DNA of 64,000 nucleotides from contig JAFEHU010000056.1 of NCBI GenBank assembly GCA_017848435.1, positions 62,001 through 126,000 on the forward strand, read 5' to 3'. This document shows, piece after piece, positions 19,573 to 28,317 of the stretch. Numbering within the stretch: the stretch's first letter is position 1; the number at the start of each line of letters is the position of its first letter. The notes under the pieces were generated by a model, which had not been told where the DNA came from, ran no database searches, and worked only from the letters and a program-made list of their open reading frames with translations. Source of the DNA: Burkholderiaceae bacterium (GTDB lineage: Bacteria; Pseudomonadota; Gammaproteobacteria; Burkholderiales; Burkholderiaceae_C). The position numbers and the translations under genes are program-made.

Positions 19573-19600
19573 TTATCGGCAGGGCACGCCATCCCAATAG
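19573..19600 (-). promoter_or_regulatory. FliA (sigma-28) promoter of the che operon
   Basis: Minus strand CTATT (19596-19600), exactly 15 bp, then GCCGATAA (19573-19580), a perfect match to the FliA -10 element; the -35 matches CTAAA at three of five bases. Predicted start near 19566, about 20 nt before ATG 19544. It fits late-class control of chemotaxis genes. The leader contains GGAGG (19566-19570) followed by an inverted repeat reading into the start codon. Confidence 0.7.
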
Positions 19601-19777
19601 GGTGATTAGCCATTGGAGCGCCCCGTATTTCCCCACGTCGAGGGCGCAAAAGGGATGGTTTGCGCGTCAGACGCGGGTTTCTGCGCCGTTCACCGTTTAC
19701 TTCCTGTACCGGCTGCCGAAACCAACAAAGACGGCTTTGCGGCCACACTCCACCGCCCGACACCCTGAGCCACCTAC

Positions 19778-20209
19778 ATGAACCTGCAGTCCCTGATGTC
19801 CAAACGGCTGGTCACGGTCGAACTGGACGACACGCTGGAAACCGTCAAGGAAATCTTTGATGAACTCAAGGTGCACCACGTGCTGGTGGTGGAAGACCAC
19901 CGCCTGATTGGCGTGGTGTCTGACCGCGACCTGTGGAAGGCGCTCAGCCCCTACATCGACAGCATTGTGGAAACCGCCCGCGACGTGGCCACCCTCCACA
20001 AGCGGGTGCACCACGTGATGAGCCGCAAACCGCTGACACTGCAGGCCGACGCCCCGGTGTCGGCCGCCATCGACCTGATGCTGGCGCACCGCATCTCGTG
20101 TGTGCCAGTGGTGGATGGCGACAACGTGCCGGTGGGCATTGTCAGCTGGCGCGACATCCTGAAAGCGGTCGCACACCCGATGGGCCCTGGCGTTTCCGTG
20201 GGCATGTGA
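19778..20209 (+). CDS. CBS-pair domain protein
   Basis: 143 residues made of two CBS motifs and nothing else: MSKRLVTVELDDTLETVKEIF with HHVLVVEDHRLIGVVSDRDL, then MSRKPLTLQADAPVSAAIDL with VPVVDGDNVPVGIVSWRDIL. Such stand-alone CBS proteins bind adenosyl nucleotides and are thought to be energy sensors; no partner enzyme is adjacent. Divergent from the che operon and sharing its intergenic space, but the relation may be incidental. Confidence 0.9.
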   Translation: MNLQSLMSKRLVTVELDDTLETVKEIFDELKVHHVLVVEDHRLIGVVSDRDLWKALSPYIDSIVETARDVATLHKRVHHVMSRKPLTLQADAPVSAAIDLMLAHRISCVPVVDGDNVPVGIVSWRDILKAVAHPMGPGVSVGM

Positions 20210-20581
20210 AAGCAAAAGAGGCTGGTGCGCCAGGCGAACTGCCGATTGACCCGCCTTCTTGGCATGCCTCCTCGAAGGTGCTGATCGTGGCTTGCACCTC
20301 ATTGGTGCTATCCCGCGCATCTGCATGCCGACCTTGCTGACACCGTAGACCCCCAGGTTTCCCTGCACTGAATGCGCTGGCCAGGGCTTCGTCGCGTTGG
20401 GCGGCATTCTCGGAGGGGGTCGGGTATTGCAATGTTGTGCAATATTTCTGTTGGGGGCCTTGAGAGAATCGAAATTGAGGCTGGATTTGTTGGCGCTATT
20501 TTTTCGCTGTTACCCAAGGTGGGACGGCCAAAGACTTCGCTTCGGTGGCTTCTCCTCCCATGACTGATTTCATATTTTCTT
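20210..20581. other. Gene-free stretch, possibly decayed
   Basis: 372 bp with no convincing intact gene. On the minus strand, between about 20432 and 20215, short plausible protein stretches occur in two frames (for example NEVQATISTFEEACQEGG in one and VYGVSKVGMQMRG in another), as if a small gene has been broken by frameshifts; I cannot name it. A perfect 7-bp inverted repeat TATTGCA/TGCAATA with a 6-bp spacer lies at 20425-20444 and could be an operator. From about 20440 the sequence is visibly richer in A and T than its flanks. Confidence 0.3.
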
Positions 20582-20914
20582 ATGTATTCCGTCCTCATGG
20601 CACCTCTGTCTGATGGTGACTTAGAAGCTTTTGCGCTGTGTGAGAGGACCGGCGGTCACCGCGACGCGATTCGGCTCACCTTCCACAAAACCGTTGACTT
20701 GGTTTTAGCGATTGAGAAAACCCAGATTGAAGCGCAGTACCTTCTGCCAAACCCTGCGCTGCCCATCGTTTGGATCGGTTCAACCAACCACGAAACAATG
20801 CTGAGTGAACTTGGATTCGCTTGCGGCGCTGTTGAAAAGGCGCTGCGCTATGTCAAGTCGCCGGCTTTGCTGAACGCCATCGTGCACGTGAAACCGCCTC
20901 AATTTGCAGCCTAA
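20582..20914 (+). CDS. Hypothetical protein, 110 residues
   Basis: Not recognised. A small soluble alpha/beta-looking protein without signal peptide or membrane helix; it has WIGSTNHETMLSELGFACG in the middle and a Pro/Gln C terminus. Starts at 20582 or 20597 are both possible and neither has a clear ribosome site. It is preceded by the degenerate stretch and followed by a lipoprotein gene on the same strand. Base composition is lower in GC than the surrounding genes. Could be a recently acquired gene or a spurious reading; no informative neighbour. Confidence 0.45.
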   Translation: MYSVLMAPLSDGDLEAFALCERTGGHRDAIRLTFHKTVDLVLAIEKTQIEAQYLLPNPALPIVWIGSTNHETMLSELGFACGAVEKALRYVKSPALLNAIVHVKPPQFAA

Positions 20915-21021
20915 AAGCTTGGCACCCAATACCTTGACAGCCAAGAAAGTCGGTCGAAATGCGCTGCCCCTAAGTAAGAAATAACGGTTCGAACTGCCTG
21001 CAACAACCTGCCCTCAGCGCC

Positions 21022-21597
21022 ATGACCAAAATCTTTGCACCTGTCCTCTTGGTTTTCACTCTTCTGGGATGTGCAGACTCACCTGACCAGCACCGTCAGA
21101 TTGTCTCGGCGTCGCCGCAACCTGAATTGTCCCGGACAGCGACTACACCTCCGGCGACCGCTGTTGCCAGTTCCTTGCCAGTCACAGCAGCCGTGCAACC
21201 AGTAGCCAGCCATGGCCACCCGTTGACTCAACCAGGCAAAGCTGAAAAAGAAAAGAAGAAGACCCAGCCCAAGGCAGAAACGTCTGCACCGACAAAGACC
21301 AAGCAACCCAGCAAGCCCAAAGCCGTCACCTGCACCTTATCCAAGTCAGGGCGAGACACCTACGAGGTTGCCAACATCGTTTGCAAAAATGACACCGACA
21401 TGATCCACACGGTCTACCTACAAATCTTGGCGCTTGGCTATTCAGGCATACCAACACAGGTTGCCGAACAAGCTGGATACCTGTTTGCGCCTGGAGAATC
21501 CAAGCGCGTGGCGCGGCTCAAAGTCATCAGCCGACCGGCGGACCTGAAAATGACGTACAAGGCTGTGCCGTTTTCTGTGGCAATGACACCCAAATGA
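21022..21597 (+). CDS. Putative lipoprotein of unknown function
   Basis: 191 residues. The signal peptide ends in a lipobox (FTLLGCAD, lipidated Cys17). A long low-complexity Pro/Thr/Ala and Lys-rich spacer occupies about residues 25-95 (KAEKEKKKTQPKAE). A compact C-terminal domain begins at VTCTLSKSGRDTYEV, has two cysteines (CTLSK and IVCKND) that could pair, and ends in a beta-rich region. The layout of anchor, spacer and beta domain suggests an exposed periplasmic or outer-membrane protein. No family recognised. 73 bp before the tRNA gene, which is on the other strand. Confidence 0.65.
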   Translation: MTKIFAPVLLVFTLLGCADSPDQHRQIVSASPQPELSRTATTPPATAVASSLPVTAAVQPVASHGHPLTQPGKAEKEKKKTQPKAETSAPTKTKQPSKPKAVTCTLSKSGRDTYEVANIVCKNDTDMIHTVYLQILALGYSGIPTQVAEQAGYLFAPGESKRVARLKVISRPADLKMTYKAVPFSVAMTPK

Positions 21598-21669
21598 CCG
21601 TGGGTTTAAAACCGCACGCCGCATGGCCTTGATCTCCGGGCTGGAAAGGTTTTGACCGGAAATTGCAGT

Positions 21670-21756
21670 TGGTGCGCGGGGCGGGACTCGAACCCGCACA
21701 TCCTTGCGGACGTCAGGACCTAAACCTGGTGCGTCTACCAATTTCGCCACCCGCGC
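21670..21756 (-). tRNA. tRNA-Leu (anticodon UAG)
   Basis: 87 nt with encoded CCA. The acceptor stem pairs GCGCGGG (21750-21756 complement) with CCCGCGC (21674-21680 complement). The anticodon arm has loop TTTAGGT giving anticodon UAG, which reads CUA/CUN leucine codons. The D-loop has GGTAGACGC and the T arm has GGTTCGAGTCC; a class II variable arm lies between. No attachment-site duplication was seen nearby. Confidence 0.95.
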
Positions 21757-21881
21757 GGTTCTTGAAAAAGAAAGCGGCTTCGGGTGGCACCGCTGTCGCG
21801 AGCACCCGAAACCGCAGTTTTCGGTCCATGTGTATTTTAGCCTGACGGCACACGCATGCACCCCGCCGGGGGTGCACAAAG

Positions 21882-24800
21882 TCACACCGCAACCGGTCCT
21901 TCACGCTTCACACGGAACCATGCGGCGTACATGGCCGGCAGCGCCAGCAAGGTCAGCGCCGTGGCGACCACCAGGCCGCCCATGATGGCCACGGCCATGG
22001 GCCCCCAGAACACGCTGCGCGACAGCGGGATCATCGCCAGCACAGCGGCGGCGGCGGTCAGCACGATGGGCCGCAAGCGGCGCACGGCCGATTCCACCAC
22101 CGCGTCCCAGGCGGGCACACCGCGGGCACGGTCTTGCTCGATCTGGTCGATCAGAATCACCGAATTGCGCTGGATCATGCCCATCAAGGCGATCACGCCC
22201 AGCAAAGCAACGAAGCCGAACGGCCGGTTCAGCAGCAGCAGCGCACCGGACACACCGGCAATGCCCAGCGGCCCGGTCAGGAACACCAGCATGGCACGGC
22301 TGAAACTCTGCAGTTGCAGCATCAGCAGCGTGAAGGTGAGGAACAGCATGATGGGCAGGCCCACCACAATGGACGCCGAGCCCTTACTGCTTTCTTCCAC
22401 CGCGCCGGCCACCTCGATGCGATAGCCCATGGGCCCGGCCGCCTGCCACTTGGCTTCCAGCGCCTTCAGTTCGGGCAACAGCTGCGCGGTGACGGTGGCG
22501 CCCTGCAGGCCTTCGACAATGTCGCTCTGCACGGTGATGGCGAAATCGCGGTTCTCGCGCCACAGCACACCGGGCTCCCAGGTGAACACCGGTTTGGCAA
22601 TCTGCGTCAGCGGGATGGACTGGCCCGACGCGGTGGGCACGTAGCCGTTGCCCAGCCCGGAGAGCGTGTCGCGTTCGTCAAGCGGCTGGCGCAGCACGAT
22701 GTCGATCAGTTTGTCTTCTTCGCGGAACTGGCCTACGGTGCTGCCCGCCAGGTTGGTGCGCGAGGCCTGGGCGATGGACTGGCTCGTCACGCCCAGCGCG
22801 CGGGCCTTGGCCTGGTCCACCTCCAGACGCAGCACCTTGATGGACTCGTTCCAGTTGTCGTTCACGCCACGCGTGTTCGGGCTCTGGCGCAGCACCGCCT
22901 TGACCTCGTCGGCCCGGGCCCGCAGCAGTGTCGGCTCGGTACCCACCACACGGAACTGCACCGGGTAAGGCACCGGTGGCCCGTTGGGCAGCAGCTTGAC
23001 GCGGCCACGCACCTCGGGGAATTCGGTCGCCAGGAGGGCGGGCAACTTCACCCGCAAACTCTCGCGCACCTGCAGGTCTTTGGGCAGGACGATGAACTGC
23101 GACACGTTGGCCTGCGGGAACACCTGGTCCAGCGGCAAATAAAAGCGCGGCACGCCAGAGCCAACCCAGGTGGTGACCGAGTCCACCCCCACTTCTTCGC
23201 GCAGGCGGGCTTCCACACGGCGGGTGGTCGATTCGTTGGCCGCGAACGAGGTGCCTTCGGGGAACCAGATGTCCACCATGATCTCGGGTCGGCTGGAGTC
23301 TGGAAAGAACTGCTGCTGCACCTTGCCCATGCCCACAATGCCCAGTGCAAACACCAGCAAGGTGGCGCCGATGGTGAGCCAGCGGTGCGCCACGCACCAG
23401 TCCACCATGCGGCGGAAGGTGCGGTAGAACGGCGTGTCAAAGTGCTCGTGCGGGCCGTCTTCCGCCAGCGGGGCGGGTTTGTCCTTGAGCAGCAACAGGC
23501 CCAGGTAGGGCACGAAATAGACCGACACCAGCCAGCTCAGCACCAGCGCAATCACCGTCACCGCAAAGATGGCGTAGGTGTACTCACCGGTGGTGGAGCG
23601 GGCCAGGCCGATGGGCAAAAAGCCGGCGGCGGTGATGAGTGTGCCGGTGAGCATGGGCATGGCGGTCACGTCGTAGGCGAAGGTGGCGGCGCGGACCTTG
23701 TCGTAGCCCTCCTCCATCTTGCGCACCATCATCTCGACCGCGATGATCGCGTCGTCCACCAGCAGCCCGAGCGCGATGATCAGCGAGCCGAGCGAGATTT
23801 TGTGCAGGCCAATGCCGAGGTAGTTCATCGCCAGAAAGGTCATGGCCAGCACCAGCGGGATGGTGATGCCCACCACCAGGCCGGGACGGATGTCGATGTG
23901 CCAACCCAGGCGCCCGCCCTTGTGCAAACCCAGCGCAATGAAGCTCACCGCCAGCACGATCACCACCGCCTCGATCAGCACCCGGATGAACTCGCCCACC
24001 GAACGCGACACCGCCTTGGGCTGGTCTTGCACGTTCACCAGCGCCATGCCCGCTGGCAGTTTGGCGTTGATGTTTTGGGTCACCCCCTGCAGCGCCTTGC
24101 CCAGCGCAATGATGTCGCCGCCCTTGGCCATGGAGACACCCAGTGCAATGACCTGCTTGCCCTGGTGACGCACCTTCACCGTGGGCGGGTCCACGTAGCC
24201 CCGGCTGATGCTGGCAATGTCGCCCAGCCGCAGCTGGTTGGCCGACGCGTTGCCACCGGCACCGCGGATGGGCATGGCGCGCAGGTCATCCAGCGCGTTG
24301 AACTGGCCAGCCACCCGCACCTGCACCACGTCCAGCGGGGTTTGCACCGCGCCAGCGCTTTCCACCGCGTTCTGCTGGCCCAGTTGCGCCAGCACCTGGT
24401 TGAAGTCCAGCCCGAGCTGGGCCAGGCGCTTTTGCGAAATCTCGATGAAGACTTTCTCGTCCTGGACACCGAACAGCTCGACCTTGGCGACGTCGGGCAC
24501 CCGCAGCAGTTGCTGGCGCACGTCGTCGGCAAAGTCCTTGGTTTCGGCGTCGCTGAAGCCGTCGGCCTCGAGCGCATAGATGACGCCATAGACGTCTCCG
24601 AACTCGTCGTTGTAGAACGGCCCCAGCACACCCGCCGGCAAGGTGCTGCGGATGTCACCGATCTTCTTGCGCACCTGGTACCAGACGTTGGGCACGTCGG
24701 CCGGCTTGGACGAGTCCTTGATCTGGAAAATGATCTGCGACTCGCCCGGCTTGGAGTAGCTGCGGATCTTGTCGGCGTAGGGCACCTCCTGCAGGGTGCG

Positions 24801-25055
24801 CTCCAGCTTGTCGGTCACCTGTTCAGCCACCTGCTGCGCCGTGGCGCCGGGCCAGTAGGTGCGCACCACCATCGCGCGGAAGGTGAACGGCGGGTCTTCG
24901 TCCTGCCCGAGCTGGAAGTAGGCCGCCACGCCCAGCAGCATCAGCACCACCATCAGGTAGCGGGTCAGTGCCGGGTGTTCCAGAGCCCAGCGGGAGAGGT
25001 TGAAGCCGGCGTTGGGTTCGGCCAGCGGCGGTGTGGGGTGCTTGGGTGCTGTCAT
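21882..25055 (-). CDS. RND efflux permease (HAE family)
   Basis: 1057 residues from ATG 25055, 7 bp after the adaptor gene. The frame is open further upstream but that part overlaps the adaptor. Two RND repeats of six membrane helices with large periplasmic loops. N-terminal LTRYLMVVLMLLGVAAYFQL and the conserved PPFTFRAMVV follow; the TM4 proton-relay acid pair lies in GLLVDDAIIAVEMM, and late helices include IALMGMIQRNSVILIDQIEQ. It exports drugs or other amphiphiles from the periplasm in exchange for protons. No outer-membrane factor gene is adjacent, so it must borrow one. Substrate unknown. Confidence 0.95.
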   Translation of the reverse strand: MTAPKHPTPPLAEPNAGFNLSRWALEHPALTRYLMVVLMLLGVAAYFQLGQDEDPPFTFRAMVVRTYWPGATAQQVAEQVTDKLERTLQEVPYADKIRSYSKPGESQIIFQIKDSSKPADVPNVWYQVRKKIGDIRSTLPAGVLGPFYNDEFGDVYGVIYALEADGFSDAETKDFADDVRQQLLRVPDVAKVELFGVQDEKVFIEISQKRLAQLGLDFNQVLAQLGQQNAVESAGAVQTPLDVVQVRVAGQFNALDDLRAMPIRGAGGNASANQLRLGDIASISRGYVDPPTVKVRHQGKQVIALGVSMAKGGDIIALGKALQGVTQNINAKLPAGMALVNVQDQPKAVSRSVGEFIRVLIEAVVIVLAVSFIALGLHKGGRLGWHIDIRPGLVVGITIPLVLAMTFLAMNYLGIGLHKISLGSLIIALGLLVDDAIIAVEMMVRKMEEGYDKVRAATFAYDVTAMPMLTGTLITAAGFLPIGLARSTTGEYTYAIFAVTVIALVLSWLVSVYFVPYLGLLLLKDKPAPLAEDGPHEHFDTPFYRTFRRMVDWCVAHRWLTIGATLLVFALGIVGMGKVQQQFFPDSSRPEIMVDIWFPEGTSFAANESTTRRVEARLREEVGVDSVTTWVGSGVPRFYLPLDQVFPQANVSQFIVLPKDLQVRESLRVKLPALLATEFPEVRGRVKLLPNGPPVPYPVQFRVVGTEPTLLRARADEVKAVLRQSPNTRGVNDNWNESIKVLRLEVDQAKARALGVTSQSIAQASRTNLAGSTVGQFREEDKLIDIVLRQPLDERDTLSGLGNGYVPTASGQSIPLTQIAKPVFTWEPGVLWRENRDFAITVQSDIVEGLQGATVTAQLLPELKALEAKWQAAGPMGYRIEVAGAVEESSKGSASIVVGLPIMLFLTFTLLMLQLQSFSRAMLVFLTGPLGIAGVSGALLLLNRPFGFVALLGVIALMGMIQRNSVILIDQIEQDRARGVPAWDAVVESAVRRLRPIVLTAAAAVLAMIPLSRSVFWGPMAVAIMGGLVVATALTLLALPAMYAAWFRVKREGPVAV

Positions 25056-25062
25056 GGCAGGC

Positions 25063-26244
25063 TCACTGCGCGCGGCTGGCGGCCACGGTGGGGGCACTGG
25101 CAGCAACCGCAGTTGCTCCGTTTTTAATAGCTGAATCACCAGGTTTCACTAAGGCTTGCGCCTCTTTTTCCTTGAAAACAGTGACTTTTTGCCCTGGCGA
25201 GAGCACATGGACACCCGCCGACACCACCCGCATGCCCGGGGTGAGCCCGCCCGCGATGACGGCGGCGTTGCCGTCGGCGGTGGCAATTTGCACCGGCTGG
25301 GAACGCACGGTCATGGTCGCTTCGTCCAGCACCCACACGGCGGTGGCGTCACCGTCCTTGCGCAAGGCGCTGGTGGGGAGCTTGATGGCCGGTGTGCCGG
25401 CCAGGCTCAGTGCGGCCGGCTGCACGTAGACGGTGGTGCCCAGCGGCGGGGCCTGGGCGGCGTCCACCGCCACCTTGACGGTGAAGGTGCGGGTCACCGG
25501 GTCGGCACTGGCCGCCACCTCGCGCACCGTGCCGGGCAGCACCGTGTCTTGCGCCCAGCTGCGCACCTTGACCGCGCTGCCCACCGCCATGGCCCTGACC
25601 TTGTCTTCCGGCACCGCAAACACCACGTCGCGCGCGCCGTCTTGCGCCAGCCGCAGTACCGGCGTGCCAGCGGCCAGCACCTGGCCGGGTTCGGCCTCCA
25701 CCGCGGTGATGACCCCCGCCACATCGGCCACCAACGTGGTGTAACCGGCCTGGTTGCCCTGGCTGGCCAGCTGCGACTGCGCCTGGTCCAACTGCGCCTG
25801 CGCGGCCTTCAAGGTGGTGTCGCGCCGTTCCAGCTCGGCGCCGCTGATGAAGTTCTGGTCTTTCAACGACTTGAAACGGCCAAAATCGGCCGCCGCCAGG
25901 TCGCGGTTGGTCTGGGCCGCCGCCACCTGGGCGCGGGCGGCATCGGCCGCCAGCCGGTAGTCTTGCGCGTCAATCTGCGCCAGCACCTGGCCCGCCTTCA
26001 CGTGTTGGCCCAGTTCGGCCGGGCGGCGCAGCAGCTTGCCTGCCACCCGGAAACCCAGCCGCGACTCAACCCGTGCCCGCACATCACCGGCAAATTCGTG
26101 CCCGCTCTGGATGCTGTCGACACCCACCGTGAGCAGGCGCACCGCCCGCACCGGGGCCTCTGGCGGGGCTGGCCGGGAGCAGGCCGACAGCAGCAACGCA
26201 GCCCCGGCAACACAGGACAACAGGGCAAAGGCACGTGTGGGCAT
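25063..26244 (-). CDS. RND efflux periplasmic adaptor lipoprotein
   Basis: 393 residues. Lipoprotein signal with lipobox LLLSACSR. Biotinyl-lipoyl halves (FRVAGKLLRRPAELGQHVKA and GVITAVEAEPGQVL) flank a helical hairpin (AAADAARAQVAAAQTNRDLA and following), then a beta-barrel region. It bridges the pump to an outer-membrane channel. The C-terminal about 30 residues (from KEAQALVKPGD onward) are low complexity and overlap a dispersed repeat (25121-25164), so this tail is probably a recent in-frame extension. First gene of the operon. Confidence 0.95.
   Translation of the reverse strand: MPTRAFALLSCVAGAALLLSACSRPAPPEAPVRAVRLLTVGVDSIQSGHEFAGDVRARVESRLGFRVAGKLLRRPAELGQHVKAGQVLAQIDAQDYRLAADAARAQVAAAQTNRDLAAADFGRFKSLKDQNFISGAELERRDTTLKAAQAQLDQAQSQLASQGNQAGYTTLVADVAGVITAVEAEPGQVLAAGTPVLRLAQDGARDVVFAVPEDKVRAMAVGSAVKVRSWAQDTVLPGTVREVAASADPVTRTFTVKVAVDAAQAPPLGTTVYVQPAALSLAGTPAIKLPTSALRKDGDATAVWVLDEATMTVRSQPVQIATADGNAAVIAGGLTPGMRVVSAGVHVLSPGQKVTVFKEKEAQALVKPGDSAIKNGATAVAASAPTVAASRAQ
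25121..25164. repeat. Dispersed short repeat, copy inside adaptor gene
   Basis: The plus-strand segment from AATAGCTGAATCACCAG to the following AAGGCTTG resembles the intergenic segment at 42475-42520 (AATAGCTTAATCGCCAG and AAGGCCCG); by hand about four fifths of the first 34 positions agree. It lies within the 3' end of the adaptor gene without breaking the frame. I recall similar short repeats scattered in Comamonadaceae genomes. Confidence 0.5.
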
Positions 26245-26305
26245 GGTGGTTCCAGAAGGTGGTTCGGTGGCAGCGCAGAAAACTGCCCGTTGGCGACGAT
26301 ATTAA

Positions 26306-26350
26306 TGACTGACTGGTTAGTAATCTAATGTAAGCAGGTGTATTTGTCAA
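26306..26350 (-). promoter_or_regulatory. RND operon promoter with TetR-type operator
   Basis: Minus strand TTGACA (26345-26350), 17 bp, TAGATT (26322-26327). Overlapping the -10 and start is an 18-bp imperfect inverted repeat: TGACTGAC (26306-26313), TG, GTTAGTAA (26316-26323), with six of eight arm positions symmetric. This resembles operators of AcrR/TetR repressors of efflux pumps, so repression by a TetR protein is likely. No TetR gene is adjacent; the nearest, at 32743, belongs to another operon. Confidence 0.6.
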
Positions 26351-26435
26351 ACCCACCGGCCGCCAGTGGCGTCGTGTTCACCGGCTTTTCACGCGCCGGG
26401 CGTGCAATCGGGGTCTGTTCACAGGAGCCACTACC

Positions 26436-27527
26436 ATGCGCACACTGACCCAACGCTTTTTGCTAGCCATGACACTCACCTTGCCCGCGCTCAGCGCCTG
26501 CGGCGGCGGCGATGCGCCGCCCGCCACCGTGATCGGCCACCGCGGCGCCAGCGCGCTGCGGCCTGAGCACACGCTGGCGGCCTACCAGAAAGCCATTGAC
26601 GACGGCGCCGACTTCATCGAGCCCGACCTCGTCATCACCGCCGACGGCGTGCTGGTGGCGCGGCACGAGAACGAGATTGCCACCACCACCGACGTGGCCA
26701 GCCGCCCCGAATTTGCCGCCCGCCGCACCACCAAAACCATCGACGGCACAGCGCTGACCGGCTGGTTCACCGAAGACTTCACGCTGGCCGAGCTGAAAAC
26801 GCTGCGCGCCATCGAGCGCATCCCGCAGAACCGACCGGCCAACGTGGCCTTCAACGGCCAGTTCCCGGTGCCCACGCTGCAGGAAGTGATTGATCTGGCC
26901 CAGCAGGCCAGCCGCCAGACCGGCCGCACCATTGGCATCTACCCGGAAACCAAGCACCCGACCTACTTCCAGCGCATCGGCAAGCCGCTGGAGCAGCCGC
27001 TGCTCGACACGCTGGCCCGCAACGGCTACACCGAGGCGAATTCGCCGGTCTACATCCAGTCGTTTGAAGTCGCCAACCTGCGTGCGCTGCGCAGCCGCAC
27101 CCGGGTGCGGCTGGTTCAGCTCTACGGCAGCCCGACGCAACAGCCCTACGACTTTGTGGTGGCAAACGACCCGCGCACCTATGGCGACATGGCCACTGCC
27201 GCCGGCCTGCGCGAGGTGGCCAGCTACGCCCAGGGCGTGGGCCCGGTGAAAGACCTGGTGATCCCGCGCGATGCCAGCAACCACCTCGGCACGCCCACCG
27301 CGTTCGTGGCCAACGCGCATGCCAACCACCTGGTGGTGCACATCTACACCCTGCGCCCGGAGAACCCCTTCCTGCCGGCCAACCTGCGGCGCGGCAATGT
27401 GGCGTCACCCAGCGAGCGCGGCGACCTTCTGGCCGAGATCCGTGCCTACCTGGACGCGGGCGTGGACGGCTTCTTCACCGACGACCCGGCGGTGGGCCGT
27501 GCCGCTGTTGCCGCCCAGAAGCGCTGA
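26436..27527 (+). CDS. Glycerophosphodiester phosphodiesterase (GlpQ type), lipoprotein
   Basis: 363 residues. The signal peptide has a lipobox-like LPALSAC, so it is probably anchored in the envelope. The GDPD domain begins with the catalytic VIGHRGASALRPEHTLAAYQ (the His and Arg of HRG). Metal-binding Glu/Asp follow in FIEPDLVITADGVLVARHE, then YPETKHP, and the end motif GVDGFFTDDP. It hydrolyses glycerophosphodiesters to glycerol-3-phosphate and an alcohol. CAGGAG lies just before ATG. It stands alone, divergent from the RND operon and convergent with the GST gene. Confidence 0.93.
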   Translation: MRTLTQRFLLAMTLTLPALSACGGGDAPPATVIGHRGASALRPEHTLAAYQKAIDDGADFIEPDLVITADGVLVARHENEIATTTDVASRPEFAARRTTKTIDGTALTGWFTEDFTLAELKTLRAIERIPQNRPANVAFNGQFPVPTLQEVIDLAQQASRQTGRTIGIYPETKHPTYFQRIGKPLEQPLLDTLARNGYTEANSPVYIQSFEVANLRALRSRTRVRLVQLYGSPTQQPYDFVVANDPRTYGDMATAAGLREVASYAQGVGPVKDLVIPRDASNHLGTPTAFVANAHANHLVVHIYTLRPENPFLPANLRRGNVASPSERGDLLAEIRAYLDAGVDGFFTDDPAVGRAAVAAQKR

Positions 27528-27535
27528 GCGTCAGC

Positions 27536-28177
27536 TCACAGCCACTGCGTGTGCGCTGGCCGCCCCAGGCAGGCCTTGAGCCAGTCTTTCGTCAGCGGGT
27601 AGTTGGCCAGCAACTCGCGTGCCGGGCGCACCCAGCCGGTCACACTGGCCAGACACAGGTCGGCCACGGTGAAGCGGTCGGCGGCGAGGTAGGCATGGCC
27701 CCGGTCCTGCGCCAGCTGCAGGTGCTGCTCGATGACGGCCAGGGGCTTGGGCAACCGCTTCTCGGCCGCCTCGGCCAACTCCGGCTTGCGTTGCTCGGGC
27801 GGCATGGCCAGGCGGTGCATCAGCACGGTGAGCGCGTCTTTTTCCAGCGTGCTGGCGGCCCAGAAGCTCCAGCGCAAGGCATCGGCTTCTTCGCGGGCGT
27901 TGGCGGTCGAGATGTCCGTGCCATCGTGCGCGCCGTACTGGCGCGCGATGTAAAGCACACACGCCATCGACTCCCAGACCGTCACCTCGCCCTCGGGCGT
28001 CTGGTCCACCAGCACCGGGATGTGGCCGTTCGGGTTGAGCGCCAGAAACTCGGGCGTGCGGGTGGCGCCGCGCAGGAAGGGCGTGGGCACGTGGCTGAAG
28101 GCCAGGTTCAGCTCGGTGGCGGCCCACAGCGGGCGGATGGCGCGCGAACTGGCGACGCCGTGGATCGTGAGTCCCAT
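27536..28177 (-). CDS. Glutathione S-transferase family protein
   Basis: 213 residues from ATG 28177; an upstream in-frame ATG at 28228 would add 17 residues unlike the family. The N-terminal thioredoxin fold shows TIHGVASSRAIRPLWAATEL and the glutathione-binding NPNGHIPVLVD followed by VWESMACVLYIARQY. The helical C-terminal domain has the capping motif FTVADLCLASVTGW. Substrate is not predictable from sequence. Confidence 0.92.
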   Translation of the reverse strand: MGLTIHGVASSRAIRPLWAATELNLAFSHVPTPFLRGATRTPEFLALNPNGHIPVLVDQTPEGEVTVWESMACVLYIARQYGAHDGTDISTANAREEADALRWSFWAASTLEKDALTVLMHRLAMPPEQRKPELAEAAEKRLPKPLAVIEQHLQLAQDRGHAYLAADRFTVADLCLASVTGWVRPARELLANYPLTKDWLKACLGRPAHTQWL

Positions 28178-28317
28178 GGGAAATACCCTTTTGGTGGTTA
28201 GGTGGCCGAGCTTACGGCAGGGCCGCACACGCGTCAGTCACGGCGGCAACCCGCGGCCTCTAAACTACAGACCATGCCCGCACTCCCCCCTGCCCGCGCA
28301 CCGATGAGAGTCGGCTG

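Noticed and set aside
20210-20581. Insertion sequence remnant
   Set aside because: No transposase motifs, terminal inverted repeats or target duplication could be seen; kept only as a possibly decayed stretch.
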